From: Oscillospiraceae bacterium
GTDB taxonomy: Bacteria; Bacillota; Clostridia; Oscillospirales; Oscillospiraceae
Length of the DNA stretch: 34,437 bases
Direction of reading: 5' to 3'
Assembly (NCBI GenBank): GCA_017938625.1
Contig: JAGBBD010000052.1
Coordinates: 1 to 34,437, forward strand
Shown: one piece after another, positions 22,772 to 29,807 of the stretch
Numbering within the stretch: the stretch's first letter is position 1
How the letters are laid out: each line of letters opens with the position of its first letter
Translations under genes and position numbers: made by a program
Notes under the pieces: generated by a model
Told to the model about the DNA's origin: nothing
Databases searched by the model: none
What the model saw: only the letters and a program-made list of their open reading frames with translations

Positions 22772-22954
22772 ATGTATATTTGTAATGACCCTGTTTGTGA
22801 CCCTGTTTGTGATTTTTGCTGGTTTTGCATTCACGATGACATTGGGACACCTATTTGCTGCGAAAAGAGCAACATTGGTTTTGATGGTGGTGCTGGATAT
22901 TGTGACGAATTTAGATGTAGGTTGCACGAAAATAAACAAGATGCAAAAAAATGA
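22772..22954 (+). CDS. Nine-cysteine small protein (hypothetical, metal-binding candidate)
   Basis: A 60-residue protein with Cys at 4, 9, 13, 16, 19, 29, 30, 44 and 49 and His at 21 and 52. The N-terminal run CNDPVCDPVCDFCWFC includes an in-frame duplication: the 12-base unit GACCCTGTTTGT occurs twice in tandem (22787-22810), encoding DPVC twice. GGAGYCDEFRC follows. The spacing suggests zinc or iron-sulfur binding; no named family is recognised with certainty. The ATG has an AGAGGG site eight bases upstream. It is 18 bases after the GNAT gene and AT-rich like it. Its stop codon runs into the hairpin shared with reverse rubrerythrin. No function is claimed. Confidence 0.65.
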   Translation: MYICNDPVCDPVCDFCWFCIHDDIGTPICCEKSNIGFDGGAGYCDEFRCRLHENKQDAKK

Positions 22955-22978
22955 CCGCCGGTGAAAAACACCGGCGGT
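22945..22978. terminator. Terminator between the Cys-rich gene and reverse rubrerythrin
   Basis: ACCGCCGGTG, AAAAA loop, CACCGGCGGT. On the minus strand seven T follow closely; on the plus strand only TTT follows. The main role is probably to end the reverse rubrerythrin transcript. Confidence 0.8.
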
Positions 22979-22989
22979 TTAAGTTTATC

Positions 22990-23580
22990 TTACTTGAAGT
23001 ATCTGTCGTGCAGACCCTTCAGGGCAACGCCGTGGCGGGCTTCGTCGCGGGCCATTTCATGGACGGTGTCGTGGATGGCGTCCAGGCCGTTCTTCTTGGC
23101 ACACAGAGCCAGATCGAACTTGCCCTGGGTTGCGCCGAACTCGCAGTCAACGCGCCATGCCAGGTTCTTCTTGGTGGAAGCGGTCATGTTGGCTTCCAGA
23201 TCCTCGCCCAGCAGCTCTGCGAACTTGGCAGCGTGCTCAGCTTCTTCGTAAGCAGCCTTTTCCCAGTACAGGCCGATTTCGGGATAGCCTTCGCGATGAG
23301 CGATACGGGCCATGCACAGGTACATACCGACTTCGGAGCACTCGCCGTTGAAGTTTGCCATCAGCTGATCGAAGATGTACTTCTTGTCTTCTTCGGAGAT
23401 GTCGGGATTGTTCTTCACGGTCTTGGCATACACGCCGTACTCATGCTCAGCAGCCAGCTTCATATCGCCGGCCAGCTCCTTGAACTTGGAGCCGGGAACC
23501 TTGCAGGTGGGGCAGACGAAACCTTCGGTGATCTCGCCTTCATGGACATAACCGCAAACGGGGCAAACATACTTCTTCAT
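22990..23580 (-). CDS. Reverse rubrerythrin (NADH-linked peroxidase)
   Basis: A 196-residue diiron peroxidase that removes hydrogen peroxide, and often oxygen, in anaerobes. The rubredoxin domain is at the N-terminus (YVCPVCGYVHEGE, FVCPTCKVPGSKF; Cys6, Cys9, Cys23, Cys26), opposite to classical rubrerythrin. The four-helix domain then gives EHEYGVYAK, NGECSEVGMYL, AAYEEAEHAAKF (E-x2-H) and MARDEARHGVAL (E-x2-H). The minus-strand ATG at 23578-23580 has GGAGG eight bases upstream; a longer start at 23595 lacks a site. Two operator-like 7-1-7 sites flank its promoter, so control by the PerR protein at 25171 is likely. Rubredoxin at 20640 may be its electron donor. Confidence 0.94.
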   Translation of the reverse strand: MKKYVCPVCGYVHEGEITEGFVCPTCKVPGSKFKELAGDMKLAAEHEYGVYAKTVKNNPDISEEDKKYIFDQLMANFNGECSEVGMYLCMARIAHREGYPEIGLYWEKAAYEEAEHAAKFAELLGEDLEANMTASTKKNLAWRVDCEFGATQGKFDLALCAKKNGLDAIHDTVHEMARDEARHGVALKGLHDRYFK

Positions 23581-23625
23581 ATTATTTTCCTCCACAGAAT
23601 TTATTTTTGTTTGATGGTTTAATTT

Positions 23626-23640
23626 TGATAACCATTCTTA
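23626..23640. promoter_or_regulatory. PerR/Fur-type operator, downstream site of reverse rubrerythrin
   Basis: TGATAAC-C-ATTCTTA, an imperfect 7-1-7 palindrome just after the expected transcription start. It shares TTTTGA..A...ATTCTTATTT with the site at 23690. Confidence 0.6.
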
Positions 23641-23651
23641 TTTACGAGTTC

Positions 23652-23680
23652 ATCTTACCACATGGATTTTTATTTGTCAA
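23652..23680 (-). promoter_or_regulatory. Reverse rubrerythrin promoter
   Basis: On the minus strand TTGACA (23675-23680), 17-base spacer, TAAGAT (23652-23657), about 70 bases before the start codon. Confidence 0.85.
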
Positions 23681-23689
23681 CAGTAATTT

Positions 23690-23704
23690 TGAGAATTATT
23701 CTTA
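23690..23704. promoter_or_regulatory. PerR/Fur-type operator, upstream site of reverse rubrerythrin
   Basis: TGAGAAT-T-ATTCTTA, a near-perfect 7-1-7 palindrome upstream of the -35. Confidence 0.65.
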
Positions 23705-23719
23705 TTTTTAAAAAATTTT

Positions 23720-23748
23720 TTCCCGGAAGCATTTTATGCTCCCGGGAA
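23720..23748 (-). terminator. Terminator of the YczE-like gene
   Basis: A 13-bp stem with one mismatch (TTCCCGGAAGCAT, TTT loop, ATGCTCCCGGGAA), followed on the minus strand by an A/T-rich tract. Confidence 0.65.
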
Positions 23749-23753
23749 GTCGG

Positions 23754-24410
23754 TCATGCCTTATTTGCTTTGTTGAGGAAGGGGATGGCGACCTTGCGGT
23801 TGAACCAGTCGATCAGCGGCCCCATAAAGAAAGCGGTGATGATGGTGCCGATGCCGGCGATGGTGGGGATCTCACTCCAGGAGCCGCCTGCAAAAAGGAA
23901 CAGGGCGCAGCCTGCAATGACGCATACCAGATCACAGGCGATGCGGACAAATCGGAACTGACCCAGCTTCCACTTGCCGGACAGGACGATGGCAACGGCG
24001 TCGTAAGTGGAAACACCAAGGTTTGCCGTCATGTACAGGGCAGAGCCGAAGCAGATGACCACGATAGCGACAATGAGGAAGATCCAGCGCACCCAAAGGG
24101 CAGGGGAGGGGATCCAGATCTGCAGCAGCTTCATGGTGAATTCCGTGATGTAGCCGAGCAAAAACAGGTTGATGAAGGTGGCAAGACCGATGTTTTTCCG
24201 ATCTGCCACAAGGCTGAAGCACAGCAAAATGGCGTTGACCACCATATATAATGTGCCAAAGGACATGAGGGTATCGGGGACGATATGATCCAGACCTGCC
24301 ATCAAAGACTGGAAGGGATCCACACCGAGGGCAGCGTGCTTAAAGCCGCCCACGCTGATGGCGCAGATGATCACGCCGCACAGGGACATAAAAATTCTTC
24401 TTGCTTTCAC
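23754..24410 (-). CDS. YczE/YitT-like integral membrane protein
   Basis: A 218-residue membrane protein with about five or six transmembrane segments. GVIICAISVGGFKHAALGVDPFQSLMAGL is the signature of the YczE/YyaS/YitT group (a glycine-rich first helix, then G-x-DPF). TFINLFLLGYITEF and ALYMTANLGVSTYDAVAIVLS repeat the G.....DA pattern of the second half. Members have no settled transport substrate. The start is a GTG (24408-24410, minus strand) with GAGG eight bases upstream. It lies between reverse rubrerythrin and the DUF559 element and has its own promoter and terminator. It is distantly related to the longer YitT protein at 28793. Confidence 0.82.
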   Translation of the reverse strand: MKARRIFMSLCGVIICAISVGGFKHAALGVDPFQSLMAGLDHIVPDTLMSFGTLYMVVNAILLCFSLVADRKNIGLATFINLFLLGYITEFTMKLLQIWIPSPALWVRWIFLIVAIVVICFGSALYMTANLGVSTYDAVAIVLSGKWKLGQFRFVRIACDLVCVIAGCALFLFAGGSWSEIPTIAGIGTIITAFFMGPLIDWFNRKVAIPFLNKANKA

Positions 24411-24442
24411 GATCTTTACCTCACTATATTAGTATCGGGAAA

Positions 24443-24471
24443 ATTATACCATTTCTTTACCTGCCTTGCAA
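24443..24471 (-). promoter_or_regulatory. Promoter of the YczE-like gene
   Basis: On the minus strand TTGCAA (24466-24471), 17-base spacer, TATAAT (24443-24448), 32 bases before the start codon. Confidence 0.7.
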
Positions 24472-24556
24472 TACTGAGTATCATTATGCTGCGGTTTAGA
24501 AAGTGTACCGGTTTCTATCCTGGCAGGAATGTCTGCCGGGACCGTTCTTGCACATA

Positions 24557-24585
24557 TTGCAGCTGCATGATAAAATATTTATAAT
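24557..24585 (+). promoter_or_regulatory. Promoter reading into the DUF559 element
   Basis: TTGCAG (24557-24562), 17-base spacer, TATAAT (24580-24585). It lies just outside the left inverted repeat, so the gene may use a host promoter at the insertion site. Confidence 0.6.
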
Positions 24586-24602
24586 GCGTTATGTGAGATT
24601 TT

Positions 24603-25086
24603 TGCACCGCGCCATAGCCTCCCTTGTGTAAAGGGAGGTGGCGCGGCGAAGCCGTGACGGAGGGATTGTCATGCAGTCAAAACACAATAAGCAGTTGCTT
24701 CCGTTGGCAAAACATCTGCGAAAGGAAATGACAAAAGAAGAACGCCACCTGTGGTACGACTTCCTTCGTTCCCATCCTGTCCGTTTTTCCGGACAAAAGG
24801 TGCTTGGAAAATATATTGCTGATTTCTGCAGTGCAGAAGCCAAACTCGTCATAGAGTTGGACGGCTCTCAACACTATGAGCCGGTAGAAATACAAAAAGA
24901 TGCAGAGCATACAGCGTTTCTGGAGGGCTATGGTTTGACTGTCATTCGAATTTCGAATAGTGAAGTAGGCAGAAACTTTTGCGGAGTTTGCGATTATATT
25001 GATGATGCGATAAGACAATCCCTCAGTCAGCTTCGCTGACAGCTCCCTTTACACAAGGGAGCCTTTGGCGCTTCCGCGCCGGTGCA
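24603..25086 (+). mobile_element. DUF559 gene unit bounded by structured terminal inverted repeats
   Basis: The left repeat (24603-24670) and right repeat (25014-25086) are imperfect reverse complements over about 60 bases. Both start TGCACCG and share CTCCCTTGTGTAAAGGGAG, a GAA-loop hairpin, and GAGGGATTGTC. Paired bases have changed together between the two copies: the first stem closes C-G on the left and G-C on the right, and the GAA stem is CGGC/GCCG on the left and CAGC/GCTG on the right. The repeats supply the gene's ribosome site and its last codons. A compact mobile unit is inferred; no target-site duplication was identified. Confidence 0.6.
24671..25039 (+). CDS. DUF559 (Vsr-like nuclease fold) protein
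   Basis: A 122-residue protein of the DUF559 family, related to very-short-patch-repair and other PD-(D/E)XK endonucleases. KHLRKEMTKEERHLWYDFLRSHPVRFSGQKVLGKYIADF is the family N-terminus (R...T..E..LW..LR....RF.RQ...G.YI.DF), with the active-site Asp in IADFC. KLVIELDGSQHYE gives the E-x-D-G-x-x-H motif, and RISNSEV follows. The ATG at 24671 is preferred because GGAGGG at 24659-24664 lies six bases upstream. That site is inside the left inverted repeat, and the codons for the final SLSQLR and stop are inside the right one. It may be the nuclease that moves the unit, or cargo. Confidence 0.85.
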   Translation: MQSKHNKQLLPLAKHLRKEMTKEERHLWYDFLRSHPVRFSGQKVLGKYIADFCSAEAKLVIELDGSQHYEPVEIQKDAEHTAFLEGYGLTVIRISNSEVGRNFCGVCDYIDDAIRQSLSQLR

Positions 25087-25093
25087 TAACATG

Positions 25094-25131
25094 AAAAACC
25101 GACCTGTGATCGTGATCATAGGTCGGTTTTT
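25094..25131. terminator. Bidirectional terminator between the DUF559 unit and perR
   Basis: AAAAACCGACCT (25094-25105), 14-base loop, AGGTCGGTTTTT (25120-25131). Confidence 0.85.
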
Positions 25132-25170
25132 CTGTTTTACGAATCTCTTACCAAGAAACTGCCATGTTTG

Positions 25171-25569
25171 TTAATGATTCTGTTTTGCGCAATCGGCGCA
25201 GCTGCCAAAGAACTGCAGCTGATATGAGCCGATAATACCACCTGCACCATGCTCTGCTTCTGTCAGCACTGCACGGGGCAGCTCCACATTCTCCAGATCT
25301 ACCACCTTGCCGCAGGTGGTACAGATGAAGTGGGTATGGGGGTCGGTGTTGCCATCATAGCGCTCAAGACCTGCCACGGTGCCAAGGGATTGAATGGTAC
25401 CGTCTGCCTTGAACATTGCAAGATTGCGGTAAACCGTGCCGAGGCTCAGATCGGGGATCTGGGGCTTCAGCTGCTGGTAGACCCATTCGGCGCTCGGATG
25501 GCTTTTCGTTTCGCGGATACACTGCAAAATGGCATCGCGCTTTTTGCTGTGTTTTCGTGTGACTTCCAT
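25171..25569 (-). CDS. perR: PerR-type peroxide sensor, Fur family
   Basis: A 132-residue metal-dependent repressor of peroxide and iron genes. The winged helix contains LSLGTVYRNLAMFKADGTI. All five ligands of the PerR regulatory metal site are present: His24 (SHPSAEW), Asp72 (RYD), His78 and His80 (PHTH) and Asp91 (VVDL). The aspartate at the last position favours PerR over Fur, which has Glu. The structural zinc site is Cys83/Cys86 and Cys124/Cys127. The start is the minus-strand ATG at 25567-25569 with AGGAGG five bases upstream. A 7-1-7 operator lies in its own leader, so it is probably autoregulated, and matching sites occur at ferritin and reverse rubrerythrin. Confidence 0.93.
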   Translation of the reverse strand: MEVTRKHSKKRDAILQCIRETKSHPSAEWVYQQLKPQIPDLSLGTVYRNLAMFKADGTIQSLGTVAGLERYDGNTDPHTHFICTTCGKVVDLENVELPRAVLTEAEHGAGGIIGSYQLQFFGSCADCAKQNH

Positions 25570-25586
25570 AAGCACCTCCTAAACAA

Positions 25587-25601
25587 TAATGATTATCATT
25601 T
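25587..25601. promoter_or_regulatory. PerR/Fur-type operator in the perR leader
   Basis: TAATGAT-T-ATCATTT, a 7-1-7 palindrome with one mismatch, just downstream of the perR -10. Confidence 0.65.
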
Positions 25602-25609
25602 GCAAAACA

Positions 25610-25638
25610 ATCATACCATATCTTCCCTCACTTGTAAA
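25610..25638 (-). promoter_or_regulatory. perR promoter
   Basis: On the minus strand TTTACA (25633-25638), 17-base spacer, TATGAT (25610-25615), 40 bases before the start codon. Confidence 0.75.
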
Positions 25639-25656
25639 GAGGGAAAATGAAAAAAG

Positions 25657-25670
25657 TTAGTCATGACTAA
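25657..25670. promoter_or_regulatory. 14-bp perfect palindrome between perR and ppdK
   Basis: TTAGTCATGACTAA is a perfect 14-bp dyad, upstream of both divergent genes. The TTAG...CTAA ends recall DtxR/MntR-type metal-regulator sites, but this is only resemblance. The rest of 25639-25831 holds no gene. Confidence 0.4.
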
Positions 25671-25831
25671 TTTACATCCTTTTCGCAACCGACAGGTGCG
25701 AATCGGAAACGGACGTGTCCACCGCTTGCGGACAAACATAGTTTTCCTGCGGACGATTTGGGCAAGATGCACCATGTGTGCAAACAAAAAGAAAAAATAT
25801 CAAAAAAATACCACAATTTTGATATTTCTGT

Positions 25832-25859
25832 TTGCAATATGGGAAAAATATGTTATATT
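25832..25859 (+). promoter_or_regulatory. Candidate promoter of ppdK
   Basis: TTGCAA (25832-25837), 16-base spacer, TATATT (25854-25859), in AT-rich DNA 75 bases before the start. Confidence 0.5.
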
Positions 25860-25934
25860 ATCTAATTGGAATAACAAATCAAATTAAGAAAATTCAAGAC
25901 AAGCGCGTTTTGAGACGAAAGGAGTAAACAAACT

Positions 25935-28562
25935 ATGTCTGTTAAGTACGTCTACTTGTTCTCCGAGGGCAACGGTTCCATGCGTGAGCTGCTCGGCGGT
26001 AAGGGCGCCAACCTGGCTGAAATGACCAAGATCGGTCTGCCCGTGCCTCAGGGCTTCACCATCACCACCGAAGCCTGCACCAAGTACTACGAAGATGGCA
26101 AAATGATCAATGATGAGATCCAGGCTCAGATTCTCGAGTACATCGTCAAGATGGAAGAGATCACCGGTAAGAAGTTCGGCGATCTGGAGAATCCTCTGCT
26201 GGTCTCTGTTCGTTCCGGCGCCCGCGCTTCCATGCCCGGCATGATGGATACCATCCTGAATCTGGGTCTGAACGAAGATGTCGTGGAAGTCATGGCAAAG
26301 AAGTCCGGCAATGCTCGCTGGGCATATGACTGCTATCGCCGCTTTATCCAGATGTATTCCGACGTTGTTATGGAAGTCGGTAAGAAGTATTTCGAAGAAC
26401 TCATCGACAAGATGAAGGAAGCCAAGGGCGTGACCCAGGACGTGGACCTGACTGCCGAGGATCTGAAGGAACTGGCAAACCAGTTCAAGGCAGAATACAA
26501 GGCAAAGATCGGCAGCGACTTCCCCTCCGATCCCAAGGAGCAGCTCATGGGCGCAGTCAAAGCTGTTTTCCGCAGCTGGGACAACCCCCGTGCAAACGTC
26601 TACCGTCGTGACAACGACATCCCCTACTCCTGGGGCACCGCTGTCAACGTGCAGGCCATGGCTTTCGGCAACATGGGCGACAACTGCGGTACCGGTGTTG
26701 CATTTACCCGTGACCCCGCCACCGGCGAGAAGAAGCTCATGGGCGAATTCCTGACCAACGCACAGGGCGAAGACGTCGTCGCCGGCGTCCGTACTCCCAT
26801 GCCCATCGCTGAGATGGCCAACAAGTTCCCCGCTGCTTTCGAGCAGTTCAAGAACGTCTGCGAGATTCTGGAAAACCACTATCACGATATGCAGGACATG
26901 GAGTTCACCATTGAGAACGAAAAGCTCTACATGCTCCAGACCCGTAACGGCAAGCGTACCGCTCCCGCCGCTCTGCAGATCGCGGTTGACCTGGTGGCAG
27001 AAGGCCACAAGACCAAGGAAGAGGCTGTCCTGATGATCGATCCCAGAAATCTGGACACCCTGCTCCATCCCCAGTTCGACGTCAAGGCTCTGAAGGCTGC
27101 TACTCCCATGGGTCGCGGTCTGGGCGCTTCCCCCGGCGCTGCCTGCGGCCAGGTCGTCTTCTCCGCTGAAGATGCCGACGCATGGAACGCTGCCGGCAAG
27201 AAGGTCATTCTGGTTCGTCTGGAGACCTCTCCCGAAGATATCACCGGCATGAAGGCTGCTCAGGGCATCCTGACTGTCCGCGGCGGTATGACCTCTCACG
27301 CTGCTGTCGTCGCTCGCGGCATGGGTAAGTGCTGCGTTTCCGGCTGCGGCGAGATCCACATGGACGAAGAGAACAAGCAGTTCACTCTGGCCGGCAAGAC
27401 CTACGTCGAAGGCGACTATATCTCCATCGACGGTTCCACCGGCAACATCTACGACGGCATCATCGCCACTGTGGATGCTGAGATCTCCGGCAACTTCGGC
27501 ACCATCATGGGCTGGGCTGACGAGTTCCGTACTCTGAAGGTCCGTACCAATGCCGATACCCCCGCTGATGCCAAGAAGGCCCGCGAGCTGGGCGCAGAAG
27601 GCATCGGCCTGTGCCGTACCGAGCATATGTTCTTCGAAGCTGAGCGTATCGCTGCATTCCGCGAAATGATCTGCTCCGACACCGCCGAAGAGCGCGAAGC
27701 CGCTCTGGCTAAGATCCTGCCCTATCAGCAGGGCGACTTCGAGGCTCTCTACGAGGCTCTGGAAGGCAATCCTGTCTGCATCCGCTTCCTGGATCCCCCT
27801 CTGCACGAGTTCGTGCCCACCACTGAGGAAGACATTGCTCTGCTGGCAAAGGCTCAGGGCAAGACCGTGGAAGCCATCAAGGCTATCATCGAGGGCCTGC
27901 ATGAGTTCAACCCCATGATGGGTCATCGTGGCTGCCGTCTGGCTGTCACCTATCCTGAGATCGCAAAGATGCAGACCAAGGCTGTCATCCGCGCTGCCAT
28001 CAACGTGAAGAAGGCTCATCCCGATTGGAATCTGGTTCCCGAGATCATGATCCCCCTGGTCGGCGACGTGAAGGAACTGCAGTTCGTTAAGGCTGCTGTG
28101 ATCGCAACTGCCGATGCTGAAATCGCTGCTGCAGGCATCGAGCTCAAGTACGAGGTCGGTACCATGATCGAGATCCCCAGAGCCTGCCTGACTGCTGACG
28201 AAGTGGCTAAGAACGCTGACTTCTTCTGCTTCGGCACCAACGATCTGACTCAGATGACCTATGGCTTCTCCCGTGACGACGCAGGCAAGTTCCTGAACGC
28301 CTACTACGATGCCAAGATCTTCGAGAACGATCCCTTCGCAAAGCTGGATCAGAACGGTGTTGGCCGTCTGATGGATCTGGCCATCAAGCTGGGCCGTCCT
28401 GTCAACCCCAACCTGCACGTCGGCATCTGCGGCGAGCACGGCGGCGATCCCTCCTCCGTGGAGTTCTGCCACAAGCTGGGTCTGGACTACGTGTCCTGCT
28501 CCCCCTTCCGTGTTCCCATCGCTCGTCTGGCTGCCGCTCAGGCTGCGATCTCCAACCGCTAA
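25935..28562 (+). CDS. ppdK: Pyruvate, phosphate dikinase
   Basis: This cytoplasmic enzyme interconverts ATP, phosphate and pyruvate with AMP, pyrophosphate and phosphoenolpyruvate; in anaerobes it can serve glycolysis. The 875 residues match the Clostridium symbiosum enzyme closely. LLGGKGANLAEM and SVRSGARASMPGMMDT are in the N-terminal ATP-grasp domain, GGMTSHAAVVARGMGK carries the phosphorylated His455, and the C-terminal TIM barrel includes GLCRTEHMFF and GICGEHGGDPSS with catalytic Cys832. GAAAGGAG lies upstream of the ATG. The codon bias is strong (a C-ending preference), a sign of high expression. It is transcribed alone, followed by two terminators. Confidence 0.98.
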   Translation: MSVKYVYLFSEGNGSMRELLGGKGANLAEMTKIGLPVPQGFTITTEACTKYYEDGKMINDEIQAQILEYIVKMEEITGKKFGDLENPLLVSVRSGARASMPGMMDTILNLGLNEDVVEVMAKKSGNARWAYDCYRRFIQMYSDVVMEVGKKYFEELIDKMKEAKGVTQDVDLTAEDLKELANQFKAEYKAKIGSDFPSDPKEQLMGAVKAVFRSWDNPRANVYRRDNDIPYSWGTAVNVQAMAFGNMGDNCGTGVAFTRDPATGEKKLMGEFLTNAQGEDVVAGVRTPMPIAEMANKFPAAFEQFKNVCEILENHYHDMQDMEFTIENEKLYMLQTRNGKRTAPAALQIAVDLVAEGHKTKEEAVLMIDPRNLDTLLHPQFDVKALKAATPMGRGLGASPGAACGQVVFSAEDADAWNAAGKKVILVRLETSPEDITGMKAAQGILTVRGGMTSHAAVVARGMGKCCVSGCGEIHMDEENKQFTLAGKTYVEGDYISIDGSTGNIYDGIIATVDAEISGNFGTIMGWADEFRTLKVRTNADTPADAKKARELGAEGIGLCRTEHMFFEAERIAAFREMICSDTAEEREAALAKILPYQQGDFEALYEALEGNPVCIRFLDPPLHEFVPTTEEDIALLAKAQGKTVEAIKAIIEGLHEFNPMMGHRGCRLAVTYPEIAKMQTKAVIRAAINVKKAHPDWNLVPEIMIPLVGDVKELQFVKAAVIATADAEIAAAGIELKYEVGTMIEIPRACLTADEVAKNADFFCFGTNDLTQMTYGFSRDDAGKFLNAYYDAKIFENDPFAKLDQNGVGRLMDLAIKLGRPVNPNLHVGICGEHGGDPSSVEFCHKLGLDYVSCSPFRVPIARLAAAQAAISNR

Positions 28563-28571
28563 AATAACCGC

Positions 28572-28608
28572 AAACACCGCCTGTTGGGTCTCCAACAGGC
28601 GGTGTTTT
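28572..28608 (+). terminator. First terminator after ppdK
   Basis: A 16-bp perfect stem, AAACACCGCCTGTTGG (28572-28587), GTCT loop, then its complement (28592-28607) and TTTT. Confidence 0.9.
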
Positions 28609-28613
28609 CATAA

Positions 28614-28642
28614 AAAAGACGGATGCATGGCATCCGTCTTTT
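28614..28642. terminator. Second hairpin after ppdK (bidirectional)
   Basis: AAAAGACGGATGC, ATG loop, GCATCCGTCTTTT, a 13-bp perfect stem immediately after the first terminator. Confidence 0.8.
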
Positions 28643-28672
28643 GCGATTCATATGGCAACATCTATTGTCCTG

Positions 28673-28767
28673 TGTCATTGCGATCGCGTCTGCAGGCGCA
28701 TGCAAGCGAACAACCGTGCTTGCGGCAGCTCTTAGCGAGTCGCAGGAGCGAAGCGACGTGACAATTT
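28673..28767 (+). repeat. Dispersed palindromic repeat, long form
   Basis: It begins TGTCATTGCGATCGCG and shares GCAGGCGCATGCAAGCGA, GCTCTTAGC, AGTCGCAGGAG and a final CGACGTGACAAT with the copy at 21459. It fills the gap between the ppdK terminators and the YitT gene. Confidence 0.7.
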
Positions 28768-28792
28768 GAGTAAAATACCAAATCTTATTCTT

Positions 28793-29713
28793 TTACACCG
28801 TGATGCCGTCGCCTTTGTCGATCAGGTCTTTTTCCTCGTGGCCGGAGCGGTCGATGCGTTTGAAGTTGCCGACGACGGTGGTCACATCGGAGAACACGGC
28901 GAAGGTGTGGGGGAAGGTCTTGATCAGCTCTGACAGAGCCGTTTTCTGTGCCCGGTTGATGACGCATACCAGCACGCTGGTCTCTTTGTCGTGATACATG
29001 CCCTTGGCAGGCATCATGGTGGCGGTGTGGTGCAGCTGCTCGATGATCAAGGCGGAAAGCTCCTCCGGCTGATCGGTGATGATCTCGCAGCGGATGGCGG
29101 CATTGCCTGCCTTGGTCAGACGGTCGGAGACCGTGGAGGTCATGAAGCAGTAGAGGATGCACAGGATCACAGGCTCGATTTGGAAGCCGTAGACAAAGTA
29201 GCTGGCAAAGGCTACGCACACATTGATGGCAAAGCTGACCCAGAAGAAATTCAGATGGGGATGGGAGTGGCGGATCAGGGCAGAGACCAGATCCATGCCG
29301 CCTGTAGTGGAGCTCATGCGGACAATGACGGAGTAGAGCCAGCCGTTGATGACGCCTGCCACCAGAGGGCCGAGGATGGTGCTGGTGCCGGTGTCGGTCT
29401 CATAGATGAACATACTCAGATCCATCTGCTCCAGCACGATCAGCATACCGGAGAACACCACGGCAAAGAGAAAACTGCGGCCTGCCAGAGATTTGCCAAT
29501 CCTCCACAGGACGATCAAAGCAAGGGGTACATTGATGGCAAGGTTGAGCCAGCCCACGTTGATGCCAAGGACGTACTGGATCATGGTACACACGCCGCCG
29601 AGACCTGCCGGGGCGAACTTGTTGGGGAAGACGAACAGATGGTAATTCAGAGCGCAGATCACGGCAAGGCCGATGATCGCGGCATATGTCCAAATCTTTT
29701 TTGCAAGTTTCAT
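28793..29713 (-). CDS. YitT-family membrane protein with C-terminal DUF2179 domain
   Basis: A 306-residue inner-membrane protein. About five or six transmembrane helices occupy residues 8-205, with NYHLFVFPNKFAPAGLGGVCTMIQYVLG as the classic YitT N-terminal segment (F..P...a.GG..Gi) and RMSSTTGGMDLVSALI as the second-half repeat. From about residue 215 the soluble DUF2179 domain begins (EIITDQPEELSALIIEQLHHTATMMPAKGMY). The substrate is unknown. AGGAG precedes the ATG. It has its own promoter and is convergent with ppdK. This is the fuller form of the family; the 218-residue protein at 23754 lacks the soluble domain. Confidence 0.92.
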   Translation of the reverse strand: MKLAKKIWTYAAIIGLAVICALNYHLFVFPNKFAPAGLGGVCTMIQYVLGINVGWLNLAINVPLALIVLWRIGKSLAGRSFLFAVVFSGMLIVLEQMDLSMFIYETDTGTSTILGPLVAGVINGWLYSVIVRMSSTTGGMDLVSALIRHSHPHLNFFWVSFAINVCVAFASYFVYGFQIEPVILCILYCFMTSTVSDRLTKAGNAAIRCEIITDQPEELSALIIEQLHHTATMMPAKGMYHDKETSVLVCVINRAQKTALSELIKTFPHTFAVFSDVTTVVGNFKRIDRSGHEEKDLIDKGDGITV

Positions 29714-29743
29714 ATAAGTTCTCCTAAAGCTCGTTATGAACTG

Positions 29744-29771
29744 ATTTTAGCAGACCTGCCGGGAAAGTCAA
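29744..29771 (-). promoter_or_regulatory. Promoter of the YitT gene
   Basis: On the minus strand TTGACT (29766-29771), 16-base spacer, TAAAAT (29744-29749), 30 bases before the start codon. Confidence 0.65.
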
Positions 29772-29807
29772 CCGGTTTTGATGATGTGAAGACAAGAATG
29801 TAAAACA

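Noticed and set aside
25663-25887. A 74-codon frame between perR and ppdK
   Set aside because: No ribosome site, AT-rich tail and no family features; it overlaps the ppdK promoter.
25884-28595. A 903-codon open frame antisense to ppdK
   Set aside because: The ppdK frame has all catalytic motifs. The antisense product is repetitive in Gly/Leu/Asp/His and has no ribosome site or family match.
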